Assembly: GCA_002338605.1 (NCBI GenBank)
Contig: DDIP01000309.1
Location: 1-9,989 of the forward strand
DNA length: 9,989 nt
Reading direction: 5' to 3'
From: Proteobacteria bacterium UBA1847
GTDB taxonomy: Bacteria > Pseudomonadota > Gammaproteobacteria > Steroidobacterales > Woeseiaceae
Part shown: positions 1 to 6,343 of the stretch, piece after piece
Numbering within the stretch: the first letter of the stretch is position 1
How the letters are laid out: each line of letters begins with the position of its first letter
Position numbers and translations under genes: made by a program
The notes under the pieces: model-generated
Databases searched by the model: none
The model's input: the letters and a program-made list of their open reading frames with translations, nothing else
Told to the model about the DNA's origin: nothing

Positions 1-1069
1 CCAGAACGAGCCAGCTCTCGCCACTAAGGCCCGCCAGAAATTCAGCGGCAACAACAACCGACAAGGGATTCGCGTTGTAGGTGTCATCAAACAGCGCACA
101 CCCGTTGATTCCGGGGAGCGGCTGCAGGCGACCGCCGACCGGTGTCACACTTTCCAAAGCGTGCTGGATAGTTTCTGCGTCGATGTCCAGCGCTGTTGCA
201 ACTGCTGCTGCGGCACAGGCATTGCGGACATTGTGAATGCCGGACAGGGCCAACGACAGCGGCAGGGTTTCGTTCGGCAGATGCAACTTGAACCGGGATC
301 CCGAGGCCGTTGTTACAATCTCGCTGGCACGAACATCCGCGGATTCCGAAAATCCGAAACTCAACATCGATACATCACTGACGAGCGAACACCAATAGTC
401 GAAGTAATTGTCGTCTGCATTCAGGACGGCGACGTCGGGACGATCACTGTTCTGCAGGATCTCACCTTTAGCGTGTGCGACGCCCTCGATTGAACCGAAT
501 CCCTCGAGATGAGCAGCGCCAGCATTGGTGATCACAACCACATCCGGATTCGCCAGTGACACAAGGTAGGCAATCTCACCGGCATGGTTCGCACCCATCT
601 CCAAAACCGCGAACTCATGGTCTTGCTCGATACGTGCCAGCATCAACGGCATGCCGATGTCGTTGTTCAGGTTGCCCTGCGTCGCGAGTGTCGGTGCTTT
701 TATCCTGAGGCAGGCGGCAACCAGCTCTTTCAAGGTTGTTTTGCCATTGCTGCCCGTGATGCCTACGACGCGAACCTCCATGTTGCTACGCCAGGCAGCA
801 CCGAAACGTCCAAGTGCCAGCCTGGTATCGTCAACATTGATTTGTGCCAGAGAGTTCGATACGCGACTGCTCACAACCGCCCCTGCCGCACCTTTCTTTT
901 GCGCCACCGCGATATAATCGTGTCCATCGAAGTTCGGACCCTGCAACGCGAAGAAAAGCTCACCTTCGCGGATCGAGCGGGTGTCGGTATTCACACCTGA
1001 GAACGGGCGATCCGTGCCGTGAAGAACGCCGTTCATGCAGTCGGCAGCCGCTGACAGCGAGCTAATCAT
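1..1069 (-). CDS. murF: MurF, UDP-MurNAc-tripeptide:D-Ala-D-Ala ligase (partial, C-terminus outside window)
   Basis: ATP-dependent cytoplasmic ligase that adds the D-Ala-D-Ala dipeptide to UDP-MurNAc-tripeptide, completing the UDP-MurNAc-pentapeptide. I translated 356 residues by hand; the frame stays open to the left edge. Visible family marks are the Mur ligase P-loop GITGSNGKTT (about residues 103-112), QGNLNNDIG (131-139), LEMGANHAGEI (156-166), TNAGAAHLEGFG (181-192) and DDTYNANP (328-335), which is typical of MurF. The N-terminal substrate domain and the central ATPase domain are complete. About 95 to 100 C-terminal residues are missing if the protein has the usual length near 450. The ATG start overlaps the end of murE by 8 bp (ATGATTAG), so translation is probably coupled. 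Nothing is broken in the visible part; the gene is cut only by the window edge. Confidence 0.96.
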   Translation of the reverse strand, partial: MISSLSAAADCMNGVLHGTDRPFSGVNTDTRSIREGELFFALQGPNFDGHDYIAVAQKKGAAGAVVSSRVSNSLAQINVDDTRLALGRFGAAWRSNMEVRVVGITGSNGKTTLKELVAACLRIKAPTLATQGNLNNDIGMPLMLARIEQDHEFAVLEMGANHAGEIAYLVSLANPDVVVITNAGAAHLEGFGSIEGVAHAKGEILQNSDRPDVAVLNADDNYFDYWCSLVSDVSMLSFGFSESADVRASEIVTTASGSRFKLHLPNETLPLSLALSGIHNVRNACAAAAVATALDIDAETIQHALESVTPVGGRLQPLPGINGCALFDDTYNANPLSVVVAAEFLAGLSGESWLVL

Positions 1070-2558
1070 TCGTCACCCCAGATGCTGCTGACGCAACGGC
1101 ATAGTCGGAGAATGGCAGTCGATGACCGGCAATCTCCTGGTAGTTTTCGTGGCCCTTGCCAGCAACAAGAATAGCGTCCGCCGGGCTGGCGTTCGCTATC
1201 GTCCAGGCAATTGCTGCCGCGCGCTCCTCGATAACAATCGCTTTATCCGTGCGACTCAGTCCCGAGACAATGTCGTCGATTATCGACGCTGGGTTTTCAT
1301 TACGCGGATTATCATTGGTGACAACGATCCTGTCGGCCAGGCGCTCTGCGAGTCTTCCCATTAGGGGACGCTTGCCGCGATCACGATCGCCTCCACAGCC
1401 AAATACGCACCATAATTTTCCACGACAGTGGGGTCGCAGTGCCCGCAACGCAGATTCGATCGCGTCGGGTGTATGCGCGTAGTCAATATAAATCGCAGGA
1501 CCGGCTGAAGGAACGGACTGCATACGCCCGGGCGGTGCGCTTACAAGACCAAGGGCATCACACACCTGCTGCAAATCGAATCCTCTGTGCAACAGGTAGG
1601 CCAGAACAATTGCCGCATTTGCAACGTTAAAGTTGCCCGGTATTGGCAGCCTGAAACTTCCATCGCCCCAGGAGCTGGTAAAAGTGACGTTGGAGCCAAC
1701 CGCAGTTGCAACAACCGATCGAATGAACAGGTACGGACGGCCATTTGCAACACGATCGAAATTTGTCGAGACCGTAATCACCTCCTGACCGCAACGAGCA
1801 GCCAGTTCGGCACCAAATTCTGAGTCCAGGTTGACGATTCGCGCATTGACATCGTAGTCGAGAAACAAGCGTGCTTTTGCCTCGAAGTAGCTTTGCATAT
1901 CACCGTGATAATCGAGGTGATCGCGCGTGAGGTTTGTGAAAAGCACGGCATCGAACACTACGCCGTCGATACGATGTTGCGATAAAGCGTGTGACGATAC
2001 TTCGATTGCCGCATGACTGGCACCCTGTTCCAGGAATCCTGCCAGACGCTCGTGCATCTCGACGGTATCCGGCGTCGTCATGTCAGCATCACCCTGTAAC
2101 TCATCGACGCCGTGGCCGAGTGTCCCGAGATAAGCGCAGCGCTTGTTCAGCAGGTGCATACATTGAGCGAGCAACCACGCTACAGTTGTCTTGCCGTTAG
2201 TCCCCGTAATGCCGACCGCGTCCAGGGCTTTCGACGGATAGGCGTAAAAGCGATTCGCAATTTCCCCAAGCCTGTCGCCGAGCCTGTCGATTGCAATCAA
2301 CGGTACACCGATGTCGACAGGCTCATTCGCCGAGCTGGAATCCCAGGCTATGGCGCAGACACCTGCCTCATACGCCTGGTGCAGGTAGTCAAGACCGTGG
2401 CTGCCAATGCCTTCACGCGCCAGAAACAGAAATCCCGGCTCAAGCTTGCGGCTATCACTGGCAATACCCCGAACGGCAATCTCCGGTGCAGATGCAATAC
2501 CCTCAAGCAGGCGCGCCAGGGTCATGGTCGATTCAATTTGCATCGCCGGCACGCTCAT
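1062..2558 (-). CDS. murE: MurE, UDP-MurNAc-L-Ala-D-Glu:meso-diaminopimelate ligase
   Basis: Cytoplasmic ATP-dependent ligase that adds the third amino acid of the peptidoglycan stem peptide. The protein has 498 residues, a normal length. Domains in order are the N-terminal UDP-binding domain (about 1-105), the central ATPase domain with P-loop GITGTNGKTT (116-125), TTPDT (161-165), EVSSHAL (186-192) and TNLTRDHLDYHG (208-219), and the C-terminal domain with DNPRNENP (416-423) and GKGHENYQ (467-474). The DNPR motif is the known marker for meso-diaminopimelate rather than lysine, so the cell wall should be of the DAP type. The lysine in EAKARLF (K228) is the expected carbamoylated residue. The ATG overlaps the ftsI stop as ATGA. 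A second Met at residue 6 is an alternative start. The 3' end overlaps murF. Confidence 0.97.
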   Translation of the reverse strand: MSVPAMQIESTMTLARLLEGIASAPEIAVRGIASDSRKLEPGFLFLAREGIGSHGLDYLHQAYEAGVCAIAWDSSSANEPVDIGVPLIAIDRLGDRLGEIANRFYAYPSKALDAVGITGTNGKTTVAWLLAQCMHLLNKRCAYLGTLGHGVDELQGDADMTTPDTVEMHERLAGFLEQGASHAAIEVSSHALSQHRIDGVVFDAVLFTNLTRDHLDYHGDMQSYFEAKARLFLDYDVNARIVNLDSEFGAELAARCGQEVITVSTNFDRVANGRPYLFIRSVVATAVGSNVTFTSSWGDGSFRLPIPGNFNVANAAIVLAYLLHRGFDLQQVCDALGLVSAPPGRMQSVPSAGPAIYIDYAHTPDAIESALRALRPHCRGKLWCVFGCGGDRDRGKRPLMGRLAERLADRIVVTNDNPRNENPASIIDDIVSGLSRTDKAIVIEERAAAIAWTIANASPADAILVAGKGHENYQEIAGHRLPFSDYAVASAASGVTND

Positions 2559-4297
2559 GGACCCATGTTCCGGTCCGCCATCGCCTGCATGACGTTGCCG
2601 GGGTCTCGAGCGGGCATTGCGTCGGGCGGAACCGCAAGCAGTCGCAGAGATTCGGACATGACATCGGCGAAAACCGGGGCTGCGACGTCACTGCCGTAAT
2701 ACAATTCGCCACCGGGCTCATCGATGACAACGACAGTGGCTAGCCGCGGCTCACTCGCCGGGGCCAGACCCGCGAATATCGAAATGTATTTGTCTTGTGA
2801 GTACCCGCCTTTTGCAAATTTCCAGGACGTACCGGTCTTGCCGGCAACGCGGTAACCATCAATTGATGCTTTTGTACCCGTGCCCCCGGGCCTTACGACC
2901 TCTTCAAGCATGCGGCGAACGGCTGTCGCCGTGTCGGCCGAAATGACACGCTGACCGGCCGCAGGGTCTTCGACAGCGAATAAGGAAATGGGCTGCATGA
3001 CACCGCCGTTTCCCAAGGCAGAATAGGCTTGTGCAAGCTGCAGCGGCGTAACGGAAACGCCGTAACCATAAGCAATCGTCGCCTGACTGATGGGCCGCCA
3101 GTTGCTGTAGTGCGATAGCATGCCAGCCGACTCTCCCGGAAAGCCGCTGCTGGTCATTTCGCCAAGCCCGAAATGCGACATCGTGCTCCACAGCTGGTCC
3201 GGTTGCAGGTCCATAGCGACTTTCGTCACGCCGACGTTGCTCGAACGCGCGAGAATGGTCGTCAGGCTAATGCGGCCGAGGTTCCTGCTGTCCTCGATTT
3301 TCTTGGCACCAACCGAAACATAGCCAGGTGCCGTATCGACGACGCTGCTCGGTCGGTACTGGCCGCTTTCCAGTGCCGCGGCGACGACCAGCGGCTTGAT
3401 GCTGGAGCCTGGCTCAAAAATATCGGTAATTGCGCGATTTCGGTAACGCTCCGCAACGAACTGAGAACGATCATTCGGGTTGTAAGTCGGCTGGTTTACC
3501 ATCGCCAGCACTTCACCGGTCTTGACATCGAGGATGACTATCGACCCCGAGCGAGCATTGTGCGATTTAACCGCCGCTTTCAGTGTTCGATAAGCCAGGT
3601 ACTGCAGCCGCAAGTCGATGCTGGTACGCAGGTCTTTACCATGGTGCGGTGGACGAATGCTCTCGACATTTTCGATCGAGCGACCGAGACGATCTTTCAG
3701 AACACGCTTCGCACCGGGCTCGCCCTGTAACCAGTGATTCATTGCGAGCTCAAGGCCTTCCTGACCTTCGTCATCGACGTTGGTGAAGCCGACCAGGTGA
3801 CCTGTTACTTCCGATGCGGGGTAGTATCGACGGTACTCACGTTGAACATTAATACCCGGTAACTTCAAGGCCATGACGTTTTGCGCGGCACTCGGATTCA
3901 GGTGCCGCTTGAGGTACAGAAACTCCTTGTCCATGCTACGAGTGACACGGCGCATCAAGACATCTGCATCGACATCAAGCGCTTTGGCGAGCACCGGAAC
4001 CTTGTTAACCGCACTCGCAAATTCCTTGGGGTTGACCCAGATGCTGTCGACCGGCGTACTGATAGCGAGCGGCTCGCCGTTGCGATCGAGGATCGTGCCG
4101 CGGTGCGCTGAAATGGACTCAGTTCGAAGGTGTCGAGTATCCGCCTGCCGGTTCAGAAAGTCCTTGTCGAGCACTTGCAGATGAACTGCGCGAGCAACCA
4201 GTGACGATGCCACCAGCGCAAAGAACGCCATTACCAGCGTTACCCTGCTGACAAATCGTTGTGCAGTTTTCTGTTTTGTCTCTGCGCCGCGTTTCAT
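2555..4297 (-). CDS. ftsI: FtsI (PBP3), septal peptidoglycan D,D-transpeptidase
   Basis: Class B penicillin-binding protein that cross-links septal peptidoglycan in the divisome, together with FtsW and FtsQLB. It has 580 residues, close to the usual length. A short basic cytoplasmic tail is followed by one membrane helix (about 18-37). Then come the dimerisation/pedestal domain (about 60-205, with HRGTILDRNGEPLA near 65-78) and the transpeptidase domain (about 250-550). The three active-site motifs are intact: SSIK with the nucleophile S298, SSN (352-354) and KTGT (487-490). The start ATG overlaps the ftsL stop as ATGA and the stop overlaps murE in the same way, so expression is coupled on both sides. 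The C-terminal tail after about residue 555 is Pro/Met-rich and probably unstructured. Confidence 0.97.
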   Translation of the reverse strand: MKRGAETKQKTAQRFVSRVTLVMAFFALVASSLVARAVHLQVLDKDFLNRQADTRHLRTESISAHRGTILDRNGEPLAISTPVDSIWVNPKEFASAVNKVPVLAKALDVDADVLMRRVTRSMDKEFLYLKRHLNPSAAQNVMALKLPGINVQREYRRYYPASEVTGHLVGFTNVDDEGQEGLELAMNHWLQGEPGAKRVLKDRLGRSIENVESIRPPHHGKDLRTSIDLRLQYLAYRTLKAAVKSHNARSGSIVILDVKTGEVLAMVNQPTYNPNDRSQFVAERYRNRAITDIFEPGSSIKPLVVAAALESGQYRPSSVVDTAPGYVSVGAKKIEDSRNLGRISLTTILARSSNVGVTKVAMDLQPDQLWSTMSHFGLGEMTSSGFPGESAGMLSHYSNWRPISQATIAYGYGVSVTPLQLAQAYSALGNGGVMQPISLFAVEDPAAGQRVISADTATAVRRMLEEVVRPGGTGTKASIDGYRVAGKTGTSWKFAKGGYSQDKYISIFAGLAPASEPRLATVVVIDEPGGELYYGSDVAAPVFADVMSESLRLLAVPPDAMPARDPGNVMQAMADRNMGP

Positions 4298-4581
4298 GGT
4301 CGTTCAATTACGTAAATTTCCGTGGAAGCCGGTCGCGCAAGCGCGAGGTCGTCTGTTGCAACCCGCTCGATACGCGCGTGTGTTGCCCACGTGCTCTGTT
4401 CTATTTGGAGCTGGCCCCATTCGATGTTCAGTTCGTCACGCTCACGGGTCAGTGCTTCAAGCTCCACGAAGAGTTTTCGTGCCTCGTGTTTGGTATACAC
4501 AATCGCCATGGAACTCAGAACGCAAACCAGGGCAAAAACGAATACCAGCAAGAACGGCTGATGTGATTTCATGATCTGCAT
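4294..4581 (-). CDS. ftsL: FtsL, cell division protein
   Basis: Small bitopic divisome protein that forms the FtsQLB complex and helps activate FtsWI. It has 95 residues: a short N-terminal cytoplasmic tail, one hydrophobic helix (about 9-29), then a periplasmic coiled-coil stretch rich in E, R, L and Q (about 32-63). The sequence LQIEQSTWATHARIERVA (58-75) is the family's most conserved part. The start ATG shares one base with the rsmH stop (TGATG) and the stop overlaps ftsI as ATGA. A second Met at residue 4 (MKSHQ) is a possible start; the overlap favours the first. FtsL is weakly conserved in general, so the call rests on motif, size, topology and position. Confidence 0.93.
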   Translation of the reverse strand: MQIMKSHQPFLLVFVFALVCVLSSMAIVYTKHEARKLFVELEALTRERDELNIEWGQLQIEQSTWATHARIERVATDDLALARPASTEIYVIERP

Positions 4582-5516
4582 CAGTTGCGCTCCGCGATTC
4601 GCAACCGGGCGCTGCGCGAACGGCGATTCGAGCCGATCTCTTCGGTGTTCGCCTTAATTGCTTTGCCAATGCCCGTCAATTTCGGTCGCAATTCATCGGG
4701 TATTGAAGGCATGCCTCGGTACTGTTCCGGCTCCCGCGACTCATTGCGGATAAATCGTTTGACGATCCGGTCTTCCAGGGAATGGAAGCTGATGACACAC
4801 AACCGGCCGCCTTTTCTCAGCACGTTGATCGACTGCGGCAAGACAGCCTGCAATTGACCAAGCTCGTCGTTGACGGCAATTCTGATCGCCTGAAATGTCT
4901 GCGTAGCCGGATGTCGTTTTTGTGCGCGCGCTCTGGCCGGCACGGCGGCTTCAACCAGCGATGCCAGCTGCAGCGTCGTACGAATAGGCGATTCGACACG
5001 AGTCGACACGATCGCGCGAGCGATGCGTTTCGCGAAAGTCTCTTCACCGTAGGCGCGTAGCACGTGAATCAGCTCCCGCTCTTCCACAGACGAAAGCCAG
5101 TCACTCGCTGACGTGCCTCCGCCCGGGTCCATTCGCATATCGAGCGGGCCGTCGCGGAGGAAACTGAAGCCGCGACGGGCTTCATCCAGTTGCGGCGAGG
5201 AAACTCCCAGGTCGAGGAGCAATCCGTCGATCTTGCCGATGAGCTTTCTTTCATCAATGATGTTCTGAAGTTCTGCAAGTTCACCCCTTACCAGTTCGAA
5301 GCGCGGGTCGTTAGTCAGGAATCCTGGTGCGGATTGAATTGCGTCCGGGTCTCGATCGATGCCGATCAGCCGCCCTTTCGCGTTCAGCCTTTTCAGGATC
5401 TCCGCGCTGTGACCTCCGCGGCCGAACGTTCCGTCGACGTAACAGCCGTCTTGTTTTATATCCAGCCCTTCGAGGACTGGCCCCAGCAGTACCGGGACAT
5501 GCTCGCTACTGCTCAT
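4581..5516 (-). CDS. rsmH: RsmH (MraW), 16S rRNA m4C1402 methyltransferase
   Basis: S-adenosylmethionine-dependent methyltransferase that N4-methylates C1402 of 16S rRNA in the decoding site of the small ribosomal subunit. It has 311 residues, the usual size. Conserved blocks are DGTFGRGGHS (28-37, SAM-binding loop), IGIDRDP (51-57), LLLDLGVSSPQLD (99-111), GFSFLRDGPLDMRMD (116-130), HPATQTFQAIRIAVN (202-216) and VISFHSLEDRIVKRF (241-255). The insertion between the first and second halves of the SAM fold matches the small helical domain of the family. It starts 15 bp after the mraZ stop with only a weak ribosome binding site (AGGCGG is rather far upstream), and its stop overlaps ftsL by one base. 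Confidence 0.97.
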   Translation of the reverse strand: MSSSEHVPVLLGPVLEGLDIKQDGCYVDGTFGRGGHSAEILKRLNAKGRLIGIDRDPDAIQSAPGFLTNDPRFELVRGELAELQNIIDERKLIGKIDGLLLDLGVSSPQLDEARRGFSFLRDGPLDMRMDPGGGTSASDWLSSVEERELIHVLRAYGEETFAKRIARAIVSTRVESPIRTTLQLASLVEAAVPARARAQKRHPATQTFQAIRIAVNDELGQLQAVLPQSINVLRKGGRLCVISFHSLEDRIVKRFIRNESREPEQYRGMPSIPDELRPKLTGIGKAIKANTEEIGSNRRSRSARLRIAERN

Positions 5517-5531
5517 GAAATACCGAGCCGC

Positions 5532-5981
5532 CTAGAACGAAATCGATTCAAGGTCGGCGGGCATTTCACCGTCGTCCTCTTCAGACAGCCACGCGTCGCG
5601 TTTCTCGTTCCAGGTTGCTTCGTCCCATAATTCAAACTTGTTGCCCTGGCCGATCAGCATTCCCTGTCGTTCCAGGCTCGCGAATTCACGCAGTTCTTTC
5701 GAAACCAGAATTCGACCGTTGTTATCCATGTCGACCTCGGTCGCATAACCGACCATAATTCGCACGATTCGCCGCGCGGTTTTGTTCATACTGGGCAGGC
5801 GCACCAATTTTCGCTCGAGCTCTTCCCAGTCGGGCATCGGATAAACCAGGAGGCAGTGATCCTTGTCCACAGTCACGATCAAATGGCCCTCACAACGGGC
5901 GGACAACCGCTCCCGGTACCGGGTCGGTATGGCCATACGCCCCTTGGCGTCCAATGAAACTTTTGTAGCCCCGCGAAACAC
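5532..5981 (-). CDS. mraZ: MraZ, transcriptional regulator of the dcw cluster
   Basis: DNA-binding protein of the SpoVT-AbrB superfamily; in E. coli it represses its own operon. With the chosen GTG start at 5981 the product has 149 residues and begins MFRGATKVSLDAKGR, the canonical MraZ N-terminus. The frame stays open upstream to a GTG at 6050, which would add 23 residues without family resemblance. Two MraZ half-domains are visible, each with its D-x-x-GR signature: DAKGR (11-15) and DNNGR (86-90). The acidic C-terminal tail (about 133-149) is short. There is no clear Shine-Dalgarno sequence before GTG 5981. Its predicted binding sites lie about 55 to 90 bp upstream of this start (6035-6069), supporting autoregulation. 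rsmH follows after 15 bp. Confidence 0.95.
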   Translation of the reverse strand: MFRGATKVSLDAKGRMAIPTRYRERLSARCEGHLIVTVDKDHCLLVYPMPDWEELERKLVRLPSMNKTARRIVRIMVGYATEVDMDNNGRILVSKELREFASLERQGMLIGQGNKFELWDEATWNEKRDAWLSEEDDGEMPADLESISF

Positions 5982-6034
5982 GATGATTCGGACGTGCCTG
6001 GAATCGCTCTTCTGGCGCGATTTCCGGGCTGGCA

Positions 6035-6069
6035 GCCCAGTTCCTCCCACTTTTTTCCACTTTTCAACA
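6035..6069 (-). promoter_or_regulatory. Predicted MraZ operator, 10-bp-phased TGGGN-like repeats
   Basis: On the minus strand the boxes TGGGC (6035-6039), TGGGA (6045-6049) and TGGAA (6055-6059) are each separated by exactly 5 bp, with a degenerate fourth box TGTTG (6065-6069) in phase. In wider view the 10-mers AAGTGGAAAA, AAGTGGGAGG and AACTGGGCTG stand in tandem. E. coli MraZ is known to bind TGGGN direct repeats with 5-nt spacers, so this is the expected autoregulatory site. It begins at the -10 element and extends into the leader, a position fitting repression. Confidence 0.85.
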
Positions 6070-6097
6070 CTATAGGCACGGCTATTCAGGGGGTCAA
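6069..6097 (-). promoter_or_regulatory. Sigma-70-type promoter of mraZ / dcw operon
   Basis: Read on the minus strand, TTGACC (6097-6092) and TATAGT (6074-6069) are separated by 17 bp, each one mismatch from the sigma-70 consensus. The region just upstream (about 6098-6118) is AT-rich with AATTAATTA, resembling an UP element. Transcription should start near 6062, giving a leader of about 80 nt before the GTG of mraZ. The -10 element abuts the predicted MraZ operator. Confidence 0.8.
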
Positions 6098-6151
6098 CAA
6101 CGATCTGTAATTAATTGTTGTTGTACAGGGACTTAAGCGCGATCCGGTGGC

Positions 6152-6181
6152 AAAAAAAGGGCGAATAGTGGCAGTGTTCGC
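6152..6181 (-). terminator. Probable rho-independent terminator of the mtr genes
   Basis: On the minus strand the arms GCGAA (6181-6177) and TTCGC (6165-6161) enclose an 11-nt loop, followed by CC and then seven T (6158-6152). It lies about 165 bp after the mtrB stop and 55 bp before the mraZ -35 element, the right place to separate the two transcripts. The stem is only 5 bp, so efficiency may be modest. Confidence 0.5.
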
Positions 6182-6226
6182 GCTAAGAAAATCAGGCGCT
6201 TGCAGCTGCTTCTTCGAGAGGTGGTG

Positions 6227-6340
6227 ATGAAAGAGTCGGAAAATGGCGACAGGCCTGTCGCCTGGCTTTCATGGGCGGCTTTTGCAGCCGGCTGCGCAAG
6301 CGCACCGGTGCAGGCACCGCTCGTAAGTACAGGTTATTGA
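6227..6340 (+). CDS. Possible small ORF, 37 residues (doubtful)
   Basis: ATG at 6227 is preceded by GAGG at a 5-nt spacing (GAGAGGTGGTGATG), a good ribosome binding site, and the frame runs to TGA at 6338-6340. The product starts with a charged segment (MKESENGDRP) followed by a hydrophobic stretch VAWLSWAAFAAGCASA (11-26). The sequence AAGC resembles a weak lipobox but lacks the usual Leu at -3. It faces mtrB convergently, ends 3 bp before the mtrB stop codon, and runs through the three palindromes, which may create the open frame by chance. I see no promoter for it. No family is recognised. Confidence 0.2.
   Translation: MKESENGDRPVAWLSWAAFAAGCASAPVQAPLVSTGY
6245..6319. repeat. Cluster of three palindromes downstream of mtrB
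   Basis: Three inverted repeats follow each other: an 18-bp perfect palindrome GGCGACAGGCCTGTCGCC (6245-6262), a 12-bp perfect palindrome GCAGCCGGCTGC (6284-6295), and CGGTGC-AG-GCACCG (6306-6319). On the minus strand the 18-bp element is followed by ATTTTCC, so it could act as a weak terminator or protect the mtr mRNA 3' end. The elements differ in sequence and are not copies of one repeat. Confidence 0.6.
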
Positions 6341-6343
6341 AAT

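Noticed and set aside
161..1000. Plus-strand open frames over the left edge (110 and 138 codons)
   Set aside because: The minus strand codes for MurF with all expected motifs over this whole stretch, so these are shadows.
2112..2699. Plus-strand open frame of 195 codons opposite murE and ftsI
   Set aside because: Antisense to two essential genes with intact motifs and spanning their junction; no family features.
3173..3730. Plus-strand open frame of 185 codons opposite ftsI
   Set aside because: Antisense shadow of the transpeptidase domain; no motif, no ribosome binding site noted.
6098..6226. Plus-strand promoter for the small ORF
   Set aside because: TTGTTG and TTGTAC occur near 6113-6125 but no matching -10 element stands at 16 to 18 bp; no credible promoter.
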